From: Hymenobacter crusticola | GTDB lineage: Bacteria; Bacteroidota; Bacteroidia; Cytophagales; Hymenobacteraceae | Length of the DNA stretch: 52,426 bases | Assembly (NCBI RefSeq): GCF_002154225.1 | Contig: NZ_MTSE01000027.1 | Coordinates: forward strand, 1-52,426 | Direction of reading: 5' to 3' | In this document: positions 8,136 through 16,840 of the stretch, piece by piece | How positions within the stretch are numbered: position 1 is the first letter of the stretch | Layout of the letters: each line of letters begins with the position of its first letter | Notes under the pieces: generated by a model | What the model was told of the DNA's origin: nothing | The model's database searches: none | The model's input: only the letters and a program-made list of their open reading frames with translations | Program-made: the position numbers and the translations under genes

Positions 8136-9806
8136 ATGAAGCTTTCTCTCTCCCTGCCCGTGGCGCTGCTGACGGCCGCGCTGTTAAGTGCTGCACAGTC
8201 AACTCACGCACAGTCGTCCACCGAGTTTTCCTGGTCGCGCCTGCCGACGGCGCAGCAGCCTTCTTTCAAAGCTGATACGTTCAACATCACGCGCTACGGC
8301 GCCAAGCCCGACGGCCTCACGCTGAACACGCAAAGCATCAACGCCGCCATTGCCGATTGCAGCAGCAAGGGCGGGGGCGTGGTGCTGGTGCCGCAAGGCT
8401 TGTGGCTGACGGGGCCCGTGGAGTTGAAAAGCAACGTGAACCTGCACTTGGTGCGGGCCGCCGTGTTGCAGTTCTCCGCCGATTTCAACCAGTACCCGCT
8501 CGTGCTGGGCAGCTACGAAGGCCAGCCTGCCTACCGCAACCAGTCGCCGCTCTCGGGCACGGGGCTGGAGAACGTGGCCATTACCGGGCACGGCATCGTG
8601 GATGGCAACGGCGACGCCTGGCGCATGGTGGGCCGCGATAAGCTGACGGAACGGGAGTGGAAAAGCAAGGTAGCCTCGGGGGGCTCGGTCAGCGAGGATG
8701 GCAAGGTGTGGTACCCTTCGGAAAAGTCGCGGCTCGGTGCCAAAACCCCGAATGCTAGCGCGCCGGGCCGGACCAAAGCCGAGTACGAGGCCGTGAAGGA
8801 TTACCTGCGGCCCAACATGGTGGTGCTCACCAGCTGCAAAAAGGTGCTGCTGCAGGACGTGACCTTTCAGAACTCGCCGGCCTGGTGCCTGCACCCGATC
8901 ATGTGCCAAGACCTGACCGTGCGCAACGCGCTAGTCCGCAACCCCGACTACGCCCAGAACGGCGACGGGCTCGACATCGAATCGTGCCGCAACGTGCTGG
9001 TGGAAGGCAGCACCTTCGACGTGGGCGATGACGGTATCTGCATCAAATCGGGCAAAGATGAGGAAGGCCGCAAGCGTGGCATCCCCACCGAAAACGCGCT
9101 GATTCGCAACAATGTGGTGTACCGGGCGCACGGCGGCTTCGTCATTGGCTCGGAAATGTCGGGCGGGGCCCGCAACCTGTTCGTGGAGGACTGCACCTTC
9201 ATGGGCACCGACATCGGGCTGCGCTTCAAAACGGCCCGCGGCCGCGGCGGTGTGGTGGAGAACATCCACGTGCGCAACATCGCCATGAAGGACATTGTGC
9301 ACGACGCCATCTTGTTCGACATGTACTACTTCATGAAGCCGCCCGCTAAGCTAGCCGACGGCCAAGCAGCGACCGAGCCGGTTCCGGCCGTATCGGAAGC
9401 TACCCCGCGCTTTCAGAACTTCACCATCCGCAACATCGTCTGCGACGGGGCTGAGCGTGGCATTTTCCTGCGGGGCCTGCCCGAAATGAGCGTCCGGCAA
9501 ATCAGCCTCGACAACCTCGTCTTGAAGGTCAACAAAGGTGTGGAGCTGATTGAGGCCCAAGACATTCGCATCAGCAATCTGCGGCTCGAAACCAAAGCGG
9601 CCGCGCCCGTGGTGTACGTGGAAAACAGTCGCAACATCAGCTTCGACGGCATGCAAGTAAACGCGCCTACTAACCAGGCTTTGTTCAGCGTGAGCGGCAA
9701 CCGCACCGAAAAGATTACGGCTGCTCGCACCGAGGCGGGCAAAGGACGTACGCCCATCGAGGCAAAAGCCGGCGCGAGTATCAAGGCGCTTAAGGTAAAA
9801 AGCTAG
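8136..9806 (+). CDS. GH28 polygalacturonase, secreted
   Basis: This glycoside hydrolase cleaves alpha-1,4-galacturonic acid links in pectin. The start at 8136 gives 556 residues and a signal peptide ending near THAQ (about residue 26). It is preferred over the upstream in-frame start at 8064, which lies in a pectinesterase relic. A beta-helix of repeated turns follows. The GH28 active-site motifs are visible in order: NGDGLD near 275 (family NTDG), GDDGICIKSG near 298 (DD), AHGGFVIGSE near 331 (HG) and LRFKTARGRGG near 362 (R.K). All acidic, His and Arg/Lys residues are kept. It sits between susD and the esterase gene on the same strand. Confidence 0.95.
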   Translation: MKLSLSLPVALLTAALLSAAQSTHAQSSTEFSWSRLPTAQQPSFKADTFNITRYGAKPDGLTLNTQSINAAIADCSSKGGGVVLVPQGLWLTGPVELKSNVNLHLVRAAVLQFSADFNQYPLVLGSYEGQPAYRNQSPLSGTGLENVAITGHGIVDGNGDAWRMVGRDKLTEREWKSKVASGGSVSEDGKVWYPSEKSRLGAKTPNASAPGRTKAEYEAVKDYLRPNMVVLTSCKKVLLQDVTFQNSPAWCLHPIMCQDLTVRNALVRNPDYAQNGDGLDIESCRNVLVEGSTFDVGDDGICIKSGKDEEGRKRGIPTENALIRNNVVYRAHGGFVIGSEMSGGARNLFVEDCTFMGTDIGLRFKTARGRGGVVENIHVRNIAMKDIVHDAILFDMYYFMKPPAKLADGQAATEPVPAVSEATPRFQNFTIRNIVCDGAERGIFLRGLPEMSVRQISLDNLVLKVNKGVELIEAQDIRISNLRLETKAAAPVVYVENSRNISFDGMQVNAPTNQALFSVSGNRTEKITAARTEAGKGRTPIEAKAGASIKALKVKS

Positions 9807-9858
9807 GGTGCGGCTAGGGTCTAGCCCTAGCCTGTTGTTTCTGTTCTTCCTGGTACAC

Positions 9859-10920
9859 ATGTCTTTTCAAAAACTCATTTTACGGCTGGCTTGGTCCGTA
9901 CTAATCGGCGGCTCACTGCTGGCGGGTTCGACCCAAGCGCAGCAGCTTCCTGCGGCCCGCGACACCTCATTCACGGTGCGAAGCGCTTATCTGAAGGAGA
10001 AGAAAAACCGGCCTTCTATCAGCATTGCCCAACCCGCGCTGCCGCCAACGGTGCAGGCTAGCTACAATCTAACCTACTGCACCCTAGGTGCCCGCAACTT
10101 GCAGTTGGACATCTTTTACCCGAAAGCTAAGCGCAAGAAAGGCTACCCGGCGGTACTGTTCATTCACGGGGGCGGCTGGCGCTCCGGCGACCGTTCGAAC
10201 CACCTACCCATGGCCCAACAACTTGCGGCCAAGGGCTACGTGACCGTCACGGCGGAGTATCGACTCTCTACTGAGGCGCTGTACCCGGCCGCCGTATACG
10301 ACCTAAAAGCCGCTATTCGTTGGCTGCGGGCCAACGCCAAACACTACCCCATCGACACCACCAAGATTGCTGTGTGGGGCTTCTCGGCCGGCGGGCATTT
10401 GGCGGCGCTGGTGGGCACGACGAATGGCGACAAGCAGCTAGAAGGCAGCGACTGTAACACCAGCCATTCCAGCAGCTTGCAAGCCATTGTGGATGTGGAC
10501 GGCACCCTAGCTTTCCTGCACCCAGAGTCAAGCGACTACCAGGTGAGCGAGAGGCCGACGGCCTCTAAGTACTGGTTTGGGGCTTCGCAAACAGAAAAGC
10601 CGGAGCTGTGGCAGCAGGCCGCGGGCCTAAACCACGTCACGTCCCAAACCCCACCCATCGTGTTCATCAACAGCTCCATCGACCGCATGCACGCGGGCCG
10701 CGAAGACATGATTCAAAAGCTAGATGCTTACCACATCTACCACGAAACGCACACGTTCCCCGACACGCCCCACACGTTTCCGCTCTTCAACCCGTGGTTC
10801 GAGCCCACGCTGAACTACACGGCCGACTTTCTCGATAAGGTGTTTAAGGCTAAACGGTGGGCTGCGAAGCTAGGGCTAAGCCTTCTTGGTGATAGTGAAG
10901 ATTATACATGCAAAAGTTGA
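9859..10920 (+). CDS. Secreted alpha/beta-hydrolase esterase (acetyl-xylan/pectin acetylesterase-like)
   Basis: This is a serine esterase of the BD-FAE/acetylhydrolase type, probably removing acetyl or other acyl groups from pectin. I chose the ATG at 9859 (353 residues), which gives a clean signal peptide ending near STQAQ; an upstream in-frame ATG at 9808 would add 17 residues. The oxyanion motif is HGGGW near residue 103 and the nucleophile motif GFSAGG has Ser near 176. A likely catalytic His is in FPDTPHTFPL near the C-terminus. The stop overlaps the start of the pectinesterase gene by 13 bases, which implies coupled translation. Confidence 0.88.
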   Translation: MSFQKLILRLAWSVLIGGSLLAGSTQAQQLPAARDTSFTVRSAYLKEKKNRPSISIAQPALPPTVQASYNLTYCTLGARNLQLDIFYPKAKRKKGYPAVLFIHGGGWRSGDRSNHLPMAQQLAAKGYVTVTAEYRLSTEALYPAAVYDLKAAIRWLRANAKHYPIDTTKIAVWGFSAGGHLAALVGTTNGDKQLEGSDCNTSHSSSLQAIVDVDGTLAFLHPESSDYQVSERPTASKYWFGASQTEKPELWQQAAGLNHVTSQTPPIVFINSSIDRMHAGREDMIQKLDAYHIYHETHTFPDTPHTFPLFNPWFEPTLNYTADFLDKVFKAKRWAAKLGLSLLGDSEDYTCKS

Positions 10921-11897
10921 AGACGCTAGGTAAGATCAAAGGCGCTTTAGGCATTGTCGGGGTGTTTTTGCTGCTAACCACGCAAGTACTAAGTCAGCGC
11001 CGCCTAGTAGTGGCCACCGATGGCAGCGGCGACTACCGTACCGTGCAGCAGGCCCTCGACGCCGTACCGAGCGGCCAAACCCATACCACGACTGTGTTCA
11101 TCAAGAAAGGGCGCTACAAGGAAAAGCTCACCTTAGCCGAGGGCAAGAACTTCGTGCGGCTTGTAGGCGAGGACCGCGACAACACCATCTTTACCTAGGA
11201 TGACTATGCTCAGAAGAAAACATTGAAAGGCCGCGACATTGGCACCTCGGGCTCAGCCAGCTTTTACGTGCGCTCCACCGATTTCTGGGCCGAAAACCTC
11301 ACCTTCGAGAATGCAGCCGGCCCCGTAGGCCAAGCGTTAGCCATCTGGATCGGCGGTGACCGGGTGCAGTTCAAAAATTGCCGATTCCTGGAGAACCAAG
11401 ACACAATCTACACCGGTGGCCGCCGCCAGTACTTTGACCACTGCTACATCGAAGGCACCACGGACTACATTTTCGGCAACTCGACTGCCTGGTTTGAGCA
11501 ATGCGAGCTGTTATGCCGCAAGGGCGGCAGCTACATCACCGCCGCTTCGACGCCCGACACCGTGCGCTATAGCTACGTGTTCAATCGCTGCCACATCACC
11601 GGCGACGCGCCAGTCGGCAGCTATTACCTCGGTCGGCCGTGGCGGCCCAACGCCAAGGTAGTCTTTTTACGCTGTGAGCTAGGTCCACATATCAGGCCTG
11701 CGGGCTGGCACAATTGGGGCAAGTCCAGCAACGAAAGCACAGCCTACTACGCCGAGTTTGCCAGTGCCGGTTCGGGCGCCACCGATGCCACGCAACGCGT
11801 CGGCTGGTCGCACCAGCTGATTAAAGCGCAAGCCCAGCGTTACACACCCAAGAACGTGCTAGGCGACTGGAAGCCAGCTAAGTCGTACCCCATTTAA
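10908..11897 (+). pseudogene. CE8 pectin methylesterase interrupted by one in-frame TAG
   Basis: The full frame is 330 codons, a normal CE8 length. It opens with a signal peptide, then DGSGDYRTVQQALDAVPSG, the family start. TAG at 11196-11198 falls in DNTIFT-stop-DDYAQKKTLKGRDIGTSGSA, where the family usually has Tyr or similar, and the same frame continues without other defects. Catalytic motifs lie after the stop: ENQDTIYTGGRRQYF, TDYIFGNSTAWFEQC and LGRPWRPNAKVVF. The enzyme would remove methyl esters from homogalacturonan ahead of GH28. With the stop, only 96 residues are made unless there is readthrough. A true mutation and a base-calling error (TAC to TAG) are both possible. Confidence 0.85.
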
Positions 11898-12378
11898 TAA
11901 TTGTGGCTTTTGGAAGAACAACAGATTGGAACTGGTGTCAGCTGTAAAAAGGCGCTGAATAGGCCATTGGGGATACTGTCAGTTGGCGAAGCTACTTAGA
12001 CCTGTAGCAGAGTTCTATAACAGTTACGCTAGAACTCTCTGGCTTGGTAAACGGCAGAAACCAGCTTTGCACCTAATGGCCAGCTAGCCCGAAGTAGGCA
12101 GGGCGAGTTGAAGAACCTCGTCGACGATTCAACGCTAACGAAACGTGCCGCAGAGATGAATTTTGTCACCTCAAAACTAGACGTTTCCCTGGGCCGGAGT
12201 AGACAAGGTTTTGGGGGCAGTGGGGAAGGGTAACTACTGCTTCCGCCATCTGGCTTTCGTCTCTTATCATAAAGTTATTTATACAGACATTCTTGCAATT
12301 TCACTACTATGGCCTGTTTCTGTTACCCGATAGGCCATAGTATTTTCGCGAGAGGCAATAGCGTATATTGTTTCTGAT
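11898..12378. other. Intergenic stretch with one hairpin
   Basis: No convincing gene is present. The only structure noted is an 11-bp inverted repeat, 12305-12315 with 12332-12342, followed by TTTTC. It could be a terminator or part of the promoter of the following gene. Composition is less GC-rich than the pectin genes. Confidence 0.4.
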
Positions 12379-13029
12379 ATGCCCCCTAAGCCGTCTATCT
12401 TTCTCCGACCAGTGCGCCGTTCGTTACGGCAAGCAAAAGGAGCGGGCAATCTGCTGCTGGTAGTGGAACTACAACAAGTACTGGTTATTTGGCAGCAGCC
12501 TTGGGTACACGCTTTTCCGTAATTCACGCGCTTGCTGCAACGGGCAACCAGTCACGTCACCAAACACTACATCGCCGAGGCTTTCGGGGCGGCGCAAGAT
12601 CCACGCGTGGTGCCCGTATTGATCCGTGCGGCCAAGCTGCCTCTCAATCAGGACTATAATGCAACGTATTTCTGGGCCTGTGAACACTACGATTGCAGCG
12701 CCTACTTACCCTTCTTTGTTCAGTTTCTATTGCAGAGCCAGGATGCTGGGGAAGCGATGATGGCCTGTGTCGCTGTGATCGAAGCCATGAAAGGTCCCTT
12801 TACGTCGCCGCTGGTTAAACGGGCAATCACGAAACTACTGCAGGAGAGACGACCAGCCATGGTGGGTGAATTACAAGCGCAACATGCGCTTTTTAGGACG
12901 CAAGCTGCCTATGCTCTGCTAGACACCTATTTTGACCAGGTCAATCAGGCCTGGAAAACAGAAAAAGGGGTGACCTGGACCTTCTACGAAGGACTTAGCC
13001 GAAAACGCGAGGGGCAACACGACGATTAA
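12379..13029 (+). pseudogene. HEAT-repeat-like protein gene, interrupted by TAA
   Basis: The long part (12532-13029, 165 residues) reads as paired amphipathic helices, for example HYIAEAFGAAQDPRVVPVLIRAA and YLPFFVQFLLQSQDAGEAMMACVAVIEAM, which suits HEAT/Armadillo repeats. No specific family is recognised. The open frame begins only with TTG at 12532. In the same frame an ATG at 12379 gives 47 codons (MPPKPSIFLRPVRR...) before TAA at 12520-12522. Either the upstream part belongs to the gene and a stop has arisen, or the gene starts inside at a weak codon. HEAT proteins of this size often act as scaffolds or immunity factors, but there is no contextual support here. Confidence 0.4.
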
Positions 13030-13103
13030 GCGCAGGCGCACGTACGCCACGAATCAGAACAGCAACCAAAGAGTTAGAAGCGCCTAATATTTTCCAGACG
13101 TTC

Positions 13104-13253
13104 GTGGCTGTTGCAGAACTCCTCGACGAACGCCCTAGTCGTAGGTTTATCGGGAGGAGTCACCCAGAAAAGTGTTGGAAACCGTGTTTCACGAGGCGGA
13201 AGCTCACTCCTACTGCGTGCGGAACGCAAGACCCAGACTTCTGCAACAGCCAC
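13104..13253. mobile_element. MITE-like element, 150 bp, family A copy 1
   Basis: The ends are GTGGCTGTTGCAGAACTC (left) and the reverse complement of GTGGCTGTTGCAGAAGTC (right), 17 of 18 matching. The element is flanked by a GTTC direct repeat (13100-13103 and 13254-13257). It has no coding capacity. Copy 2 at 29387-29535 has the same ends and a 4-bp duplication but an unrelated interior. The CTGTTGCA core resembles ends of several DDE-transposase insertion sequences, so a full-length autonomous element elsewhere is expected. Confidence 0.72.
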
Positions 13254-13445
13254 GTTCTATTGGAAAGCGTTATGAGCGCTGGCCTTCGACTCAAAAGACC
13301 ACAAGTAAGGCTTATAAAGTTTATCAAACCGTCGATTGCAAGGCGTCATTGATGGTTTGCTTGAGGCAACTGTTCCCCTGAGCCTAGAAAGCAAGACCGG
13401 CTTCGTAGACTTCGTAGCGGTCGAGGGCTACTTCCACACGGACGA

Positions 13446-13501
13446 ATTTACCCGCTCTACTGCCAGCCGGCTTCGTCCTACTGGCGGTAGAGCGGGTAAA
13501 T
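13446..13501. terminator. Long hairpin upstream of the AraC gene
   Basis: The arms 13446-13466 and 13481-13501 pair over 21 bases with one T/C difference (a G-U pair in RNA) and a 14-base loop. It lies between the MITE-like element and the AraC-type gene, in a stretch without other genes (13254-13613). It is probably a bidirectional terminator or insulator. Confidence 0.5.
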
Positions 13502-13613
13502 AGGCACAGAGCTAAAGAAAGATAGGTCCCCGACTGATAAGGTCTGTAGAACGCAGCGTCTGCCTGGCTTTCTTTGATGGCGCAGCGAATCGTGCATCCT
13601 TACCTTGTTATTC

Positions 13614-14477
13614 ATGAAGCAAGCCACCGCACCTCTTCCTAACTACCCGCTTTCGCCCCTGGCGCGCGCAGGCGTGCTCGTGCGGACCCTGGCCGATGCC
13701 ACCGGGCCAGCCCCGCACCCGGCGGCATCCGCCCACCGCGACGCCCACTACCTGCTGGTGCTGCTCACGGCGGGCGAGCTGCACCTGATGCTGGATTTTG
13801 AAGACCTTACCCTCGGTGCGCCGGCCTTAGTGCTCATCAGTCCCGGCCAGGTGCACCAGTTGCGCAAAGCAGTGGCGCCCCAAGGCTGGGGCGCCAGCTT
13901 CGAGCCGAGCTTGGTGGCCGAAGAAGTCCGGACCCTGCTCGAGTATGGGCTCCAGCAGCCACTACCGCTGGGGGCGCAGCCCGTTTTTCAAGCGCGAGGC
14001 GAAACGCTCTTCGCGCTGCTGATGGACTGCCAGCAGGACGTGTCCTCCCCGGTCCATCTCGGCTCCGCCCTACAAGCGCTGTTGGCGGCGCTCTTGCAAC
14101 TGACGGCCGGGGTACTGGCCCCGCCCGCTGCCCGCCCCGGGGCGGGCACCCGCGCAACAGAACTGTTGGCAGGCTTTTACCAGCTACTGCGCCAACACTT
14201 TACCACCTGGAAGCAGCCTGCCCAATACGCGGCGGCGCTGGCCGTGTCCCCCTCGCACCTCAACGACACGGTCAAGGCGCTCAGTGGCCACCCTGTGAGC
14301 CAGCACCTGCAGGCGCGCGCGATGCTGGAAGCCAAGCGCCTGCTCTACCACACCGACCAGCCGGTCAAACAGATTGGCTACGCCCTGGGCTACGAGGAGC
14401 CGTTGTACTTCGGCAAGCTCTTCAAAAAGGTTACCGGCCTTACCCCGCAGCAGTTTCGACGCACCATCCGCGAATAG
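13614..14477 (+). CDS. AraC-family transcriptional regulator
   Basis: This cytosolic regulator has 287 residues from the ATG at 13614; an upstream TTG in frame is less likely. An N-terminal cupin-like sensor (about 1-170: AHYLLVLLTAGELHLM, LVLISPGQVHQL) is followed by the double helix-turn-helix domain: QYAAALAVSPSHLNDTVKALSGHPVSQHLQARAMLEAKRLL and IGYALGYEEPLYFGKLFKKVTGLTPQQFR. The family usually activates nearby genes in response to a small ligand. The phosphatase-like gene (14559) and NAD(P)-binding gene (15377) follow on the same strand and are candidate targets. Confidence 0.92.
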   Translation: MKQATAPLPNYPLSPLARAGVLVRTLADATGPAPHPAASAHRDAHYLLVLLTAGELHLMLDFEDLTLGAPALVLISPGQVHQLRKAVAPQGWGASFEPSLVAEEVRTLLEYGLQQPLPLGAQPVFQARGETLFALLMDCQQDVSSPVHLGSALQALLAALLQLTAGVLAPPAARPGAGTRATELLAGFYQLLRQHFTTWKQPAQYAAALAVSPSHLNDTVKALSGHPVSQHLQARAMLEAKRLLYHTDQPVKQIGYALGYEEPLYFGKLFKKVTGLTPQQFRRTIRE

Positions 14478-14558
14478 AACTAGCATTCCTGACCTTACGC
14501 CTACTTTTCGGGGGCAAAGACCCGCGACCTTTGCCCGGGTACTTAACTCTATTTTGTG

Positions 14559-15362
14559 ATGCTTAGCTCTTCCGAAATCGCCACTATCCATGCGGCCGTG
14601 CGCACCGCCGGTGACCAGTTTCTGCTCGATTTTCGCCGCCTGCCTGTGCCACAAACTATGGCTGAGCTGCAGGCCCGTCTCGCGGATATCGAGGCGCGCT
14701 GTATGGCGGCCCTGCAAGCGCCCCTGACCGCGGCTTTTCCCACTACCCCCTGGCTGGCCGCCGACGACTTTGGCCTCTCGGCCGAAGCCGCCACGCTACC
14801 GGCCCAGTACTGGCTCTGCGATGCCATGGACGGGGCCATCCAGTACGTGCAGCAACTGCCGGGCTGGACAATTAACCTGGTGCTGATGCACCAGGCCGAG
14901 CCCGTCTTCGCCGCCATCTACGATCCGCTGGCCCAGGAGCTGTTCTGGGCCCAGGCCGGGGCGGGGGCCTTTGTTAATAAGACGCCGCTGCGCCCCAGTA
15001 CCAAGCGTGAGCCGGGGGTGATGGTGGCCGTGTTCGAGCACACCCACGGCCTGGATGAAGATGTCGCCCTGCGTCAGCGCGTCAGCCAGGGCCTGGCCAC
15101 TCTGTTAGGTACTTATGGTGTGGTGCGCAACTATGGTCCCCACGGCTTGCAGCTGGCTTACATCGGGGCCGGGCGGCTCGACGTGTTTCTGCAAGTGGGC
15201 CGCGACCTGGAAAATTGGCTGCCCGGGCTGCTCATCGGCCGCGAAGCTGGCGCCGACGTGCTAACGGCTACGGGCCAGCCCTGGCAGTGGGCAGCGGATA
15301 GCCTACTCGTGACGGCCCTCGACCTGAGTGCCACCTTCCCGCTTATCCAGCTACCTGCTTAA
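14559..15362 (+). CDS. Inositol-monophosphatase-family protein with altered metal site
   Basis: This is a 267-residue homologue of the Mg-dependent IMPase/CysQ phosphatases; the ATG at 14559 is preferred over GTG at 14556. The signature W..DP.DGT is present in altered form as WLCDAMDGAIQYVQ, keeping the two Asp. The upstream metal site, normally GEES, reads ADDFGLSAEAA, so Asp may replace Glu. The C-terminal W-D-hAAG..LI..EAGG motif appears as NWLPGLLIGREAGADVL, without the expected metal-binding Asp directly after Trp. Activity may be changed or lost. It lies 81 bases after the AraC gene and 14 bases before an NAD(P)-binding protein, suggesting a small transcription unit. Confidence 0.8.
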   Translation: MLSSSEIATIHAAVRTAGDQFLLDFRRLPVPQTMAELQARLADIEARCMAALQAPLTAAFPTTPWLAADDFGLSAEAATLPAQYWLCDAMDGAIQYVQQLPGWTINLVLMHQAEPVFAAIYDPLAQELFWAQAGAGAFVNKTPLRPSTKREPGVMVAVFEHTHGLDEDVALRQRVSQGLATLLGTYGVVRNYGPHGLQLAYIGAGRLDVFLQVGRDLENWLPGLLIGREAGADVLTATGQPWQWAADSLLVTALDLSATFPLIQLPA

Positions 15363-15376
15363 CCATCGCCACGCGT

Positions 15377-16000
15377 ATGCACCTCACCATCATTGGGGCC
15401 TCGTCGGGCGTCGGCCTACTAGCCGTGCAGCAGGCGCTGGCCCAGGGCCACCACGTCACGACCCTCTCACGCACTGTCGCCACGCTGCCCGAGCACCCGC
15501 AGCTGATCAAAATAGTGGGCAGCGCCACCTCGGCGACCGACCTGCGTCAGGTGCTGCCCGGCGCCGAGGCGGTCCTGATTACGGTCGGGACGGCGAAGAA
15601 GAACGCCACCCCGCTCTTCACCGATACCGCCTGGGCCCTGCTGGAGGCGACAGCCGATGCGCCCCTGCTCGCCCCCGTGCTCGTGCTGACGGGCTTCGGG
15701 ACCGGGGCCAGCGCCGGCTACTTGAGCTGGTGGATGCGCCTGGCCATCCGCTGGTTCATGCAGCCCGAGTACGACAACAAGACGCAGCTGGAGGAGCTGC
15801 TGGCCGCCAGTAACTTACTCTGGGAAATCGTGCGGCCTGGCATGCTGACCGATGGCCCGCTGGCGCCCTACCAGGTGCTGCCTGACTTGACGCCGGGTAT
15901 GCGGGTCGGCCGCATCAGCCGGGCCAGCGTGGCTGATTTCCTCTTGCGCCAAGCACAGCAGCCGACTCTGCTGCACCGTTACCCCGCCCTTCCAAGCTAG
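15377..16000 (+). CDS. NAD(P)-binding atypical SDR (NmrA/SDR-a5-like)
   Basis: This 207-residue Rossmann-fold protein begins with the nucleotide-binding loop TIIGASSGVGLLAVQQAL and contains AEAVLITVG, APVLVLTGFGTGASAG and WEIVRPGMLTDGP, the pattern of single-domain NAD(P)H-binding proteins that act as reductases or redox sensors. No substrate can be assigned. It starts 14 bases after the IMPase-like gene and is likely co-transcribed. It seems complete. Confidence 0.85.
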   Translation: MHLTIIGASSGVGLLAVQQALAQGHHVTTLSRTVATLPEHPQLIKIVGSATSATDLRQVLPGAEAVLITVGTAKKNATPLFTDTAWALLEATADAPLLAPVLVLTGFGTGASAGYLSWWMRLAIRWFMQPEYDNKTQLEELLAASNLLWEIVRPGMLTDGPLAPYQVLPDLTPGMRVGRISRASVADFLLRQAQQPTLLHRYPALPS

Positions 16001-16024
16001 GCCCAGGGCAAGCTAGTAGCAGCA

Positions 16025-16618
16025 CTAGGCTAGTAACTCAGTACCTGCCGGAGACGCGGGCTGGTTTTGTCGGGCTGTCCAGGCTGCTTTGGTGACCTCG
16101 AATACCTTGTTCAACAGCGGGGGCTCGCCGTAATAGGCCACTGGCTGCTCGCCGACAATATTCGCTCCCAGGCGCTGTATGGCTACCTGCGAGCGGATAT
16201 TATCCACGCCAATGTGGAAGCGCACCGTATCCACAAAGGCAAAAAGATAGTCCAGCAGGCATGTCTTCACTGCCTGGTTGAGGCCCGTGCCCCAGGTGGC
16301 GGTGCCGTAGAACGTATAGCCAATAAGGATGCTGTTATCGGCCGGATTATAGCCGTAGATGCGCGTACTGCCCAGCGTGGCGCCCGTAGCTTTATCCACT
16401 AATCGAAAGGCCCCACGGCTTTGCAGCGCGCCTTCGAAAAAAGTGGCAAATACCGGCTGCTGCCACCGGTTCTTGTTGGGGTGCTGTGCCCAGATGGCCG
16501 GGTCGGCAGCAACGGCATAGAGCGCTTCAAAGTCGGCGGTCTGAAGCGGAAGCACATAGGCCGTTGCGGTTTCCAGGGTAGGCTGAATAGAGAACGGCGG
16601 CTGGAATTGGGTTGACAT
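16025..16618 (-). CDS. GNAT-family N-acetyltransferase (RimJ/RimL-like)
   Basis: From the ATG at 16618 the protein has 197 residues. An in-frame extension to 16801 is basic and not conserved-looking, so it was rejected. TYVLPLQTADFEALYAVAADPAIWAQHP is the usual N-terminal strand-helix of RimJ-type acetyltransferases. GSTRIYGYNPADNSILIGYTFYG and NQAVKTCLLDYLFAFVDTVRFHIGVDNIRSQVAIQRLGA cover the acetyl-CoA-binding core. It probably acetylates a protein N-terminus or a small amine. It converges with the gene at 15377, ending 24 bases from it. Confidence 0.85.
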   Translation of the reverse strand: MSTQFQPPFSIQPTLETATAYVLPLQTADFEALYAVAADPAIWAQHPNKNRWQQPVFATFFEGALQSRGAFRLVDKATGATLGSTRIYGYNPADNSILIGYTFYGTATWGTGLNQAVKTCLLDYLFAFVDTVRFHIGVDNIRSQVAIQRLGANIVGEQPVAYYGEPPLLNKVFEVTKAAWTARQNQPASPAGTELLA

Positions 16619-16840
16619 CCAGTGTGGGATAGAGAAGATGGAAAACAGGTTCTGGGGAGTAATACGCCTCCTAAGCGTTAAGCTGCTCGAAAAGGTTACT
16701 ACCCGAACGGCGTAAGTACCAATCGCCGCCTTAGCCGAATTGTGATAGACTTTAGGCGTTTTAACCTGAAAGCGGGTAGTGCCCGGGTGACAACAGCCCA
16801 CCGCCGGATTTTTGAGGCTAATGCCTCCCTTATTACCCGG

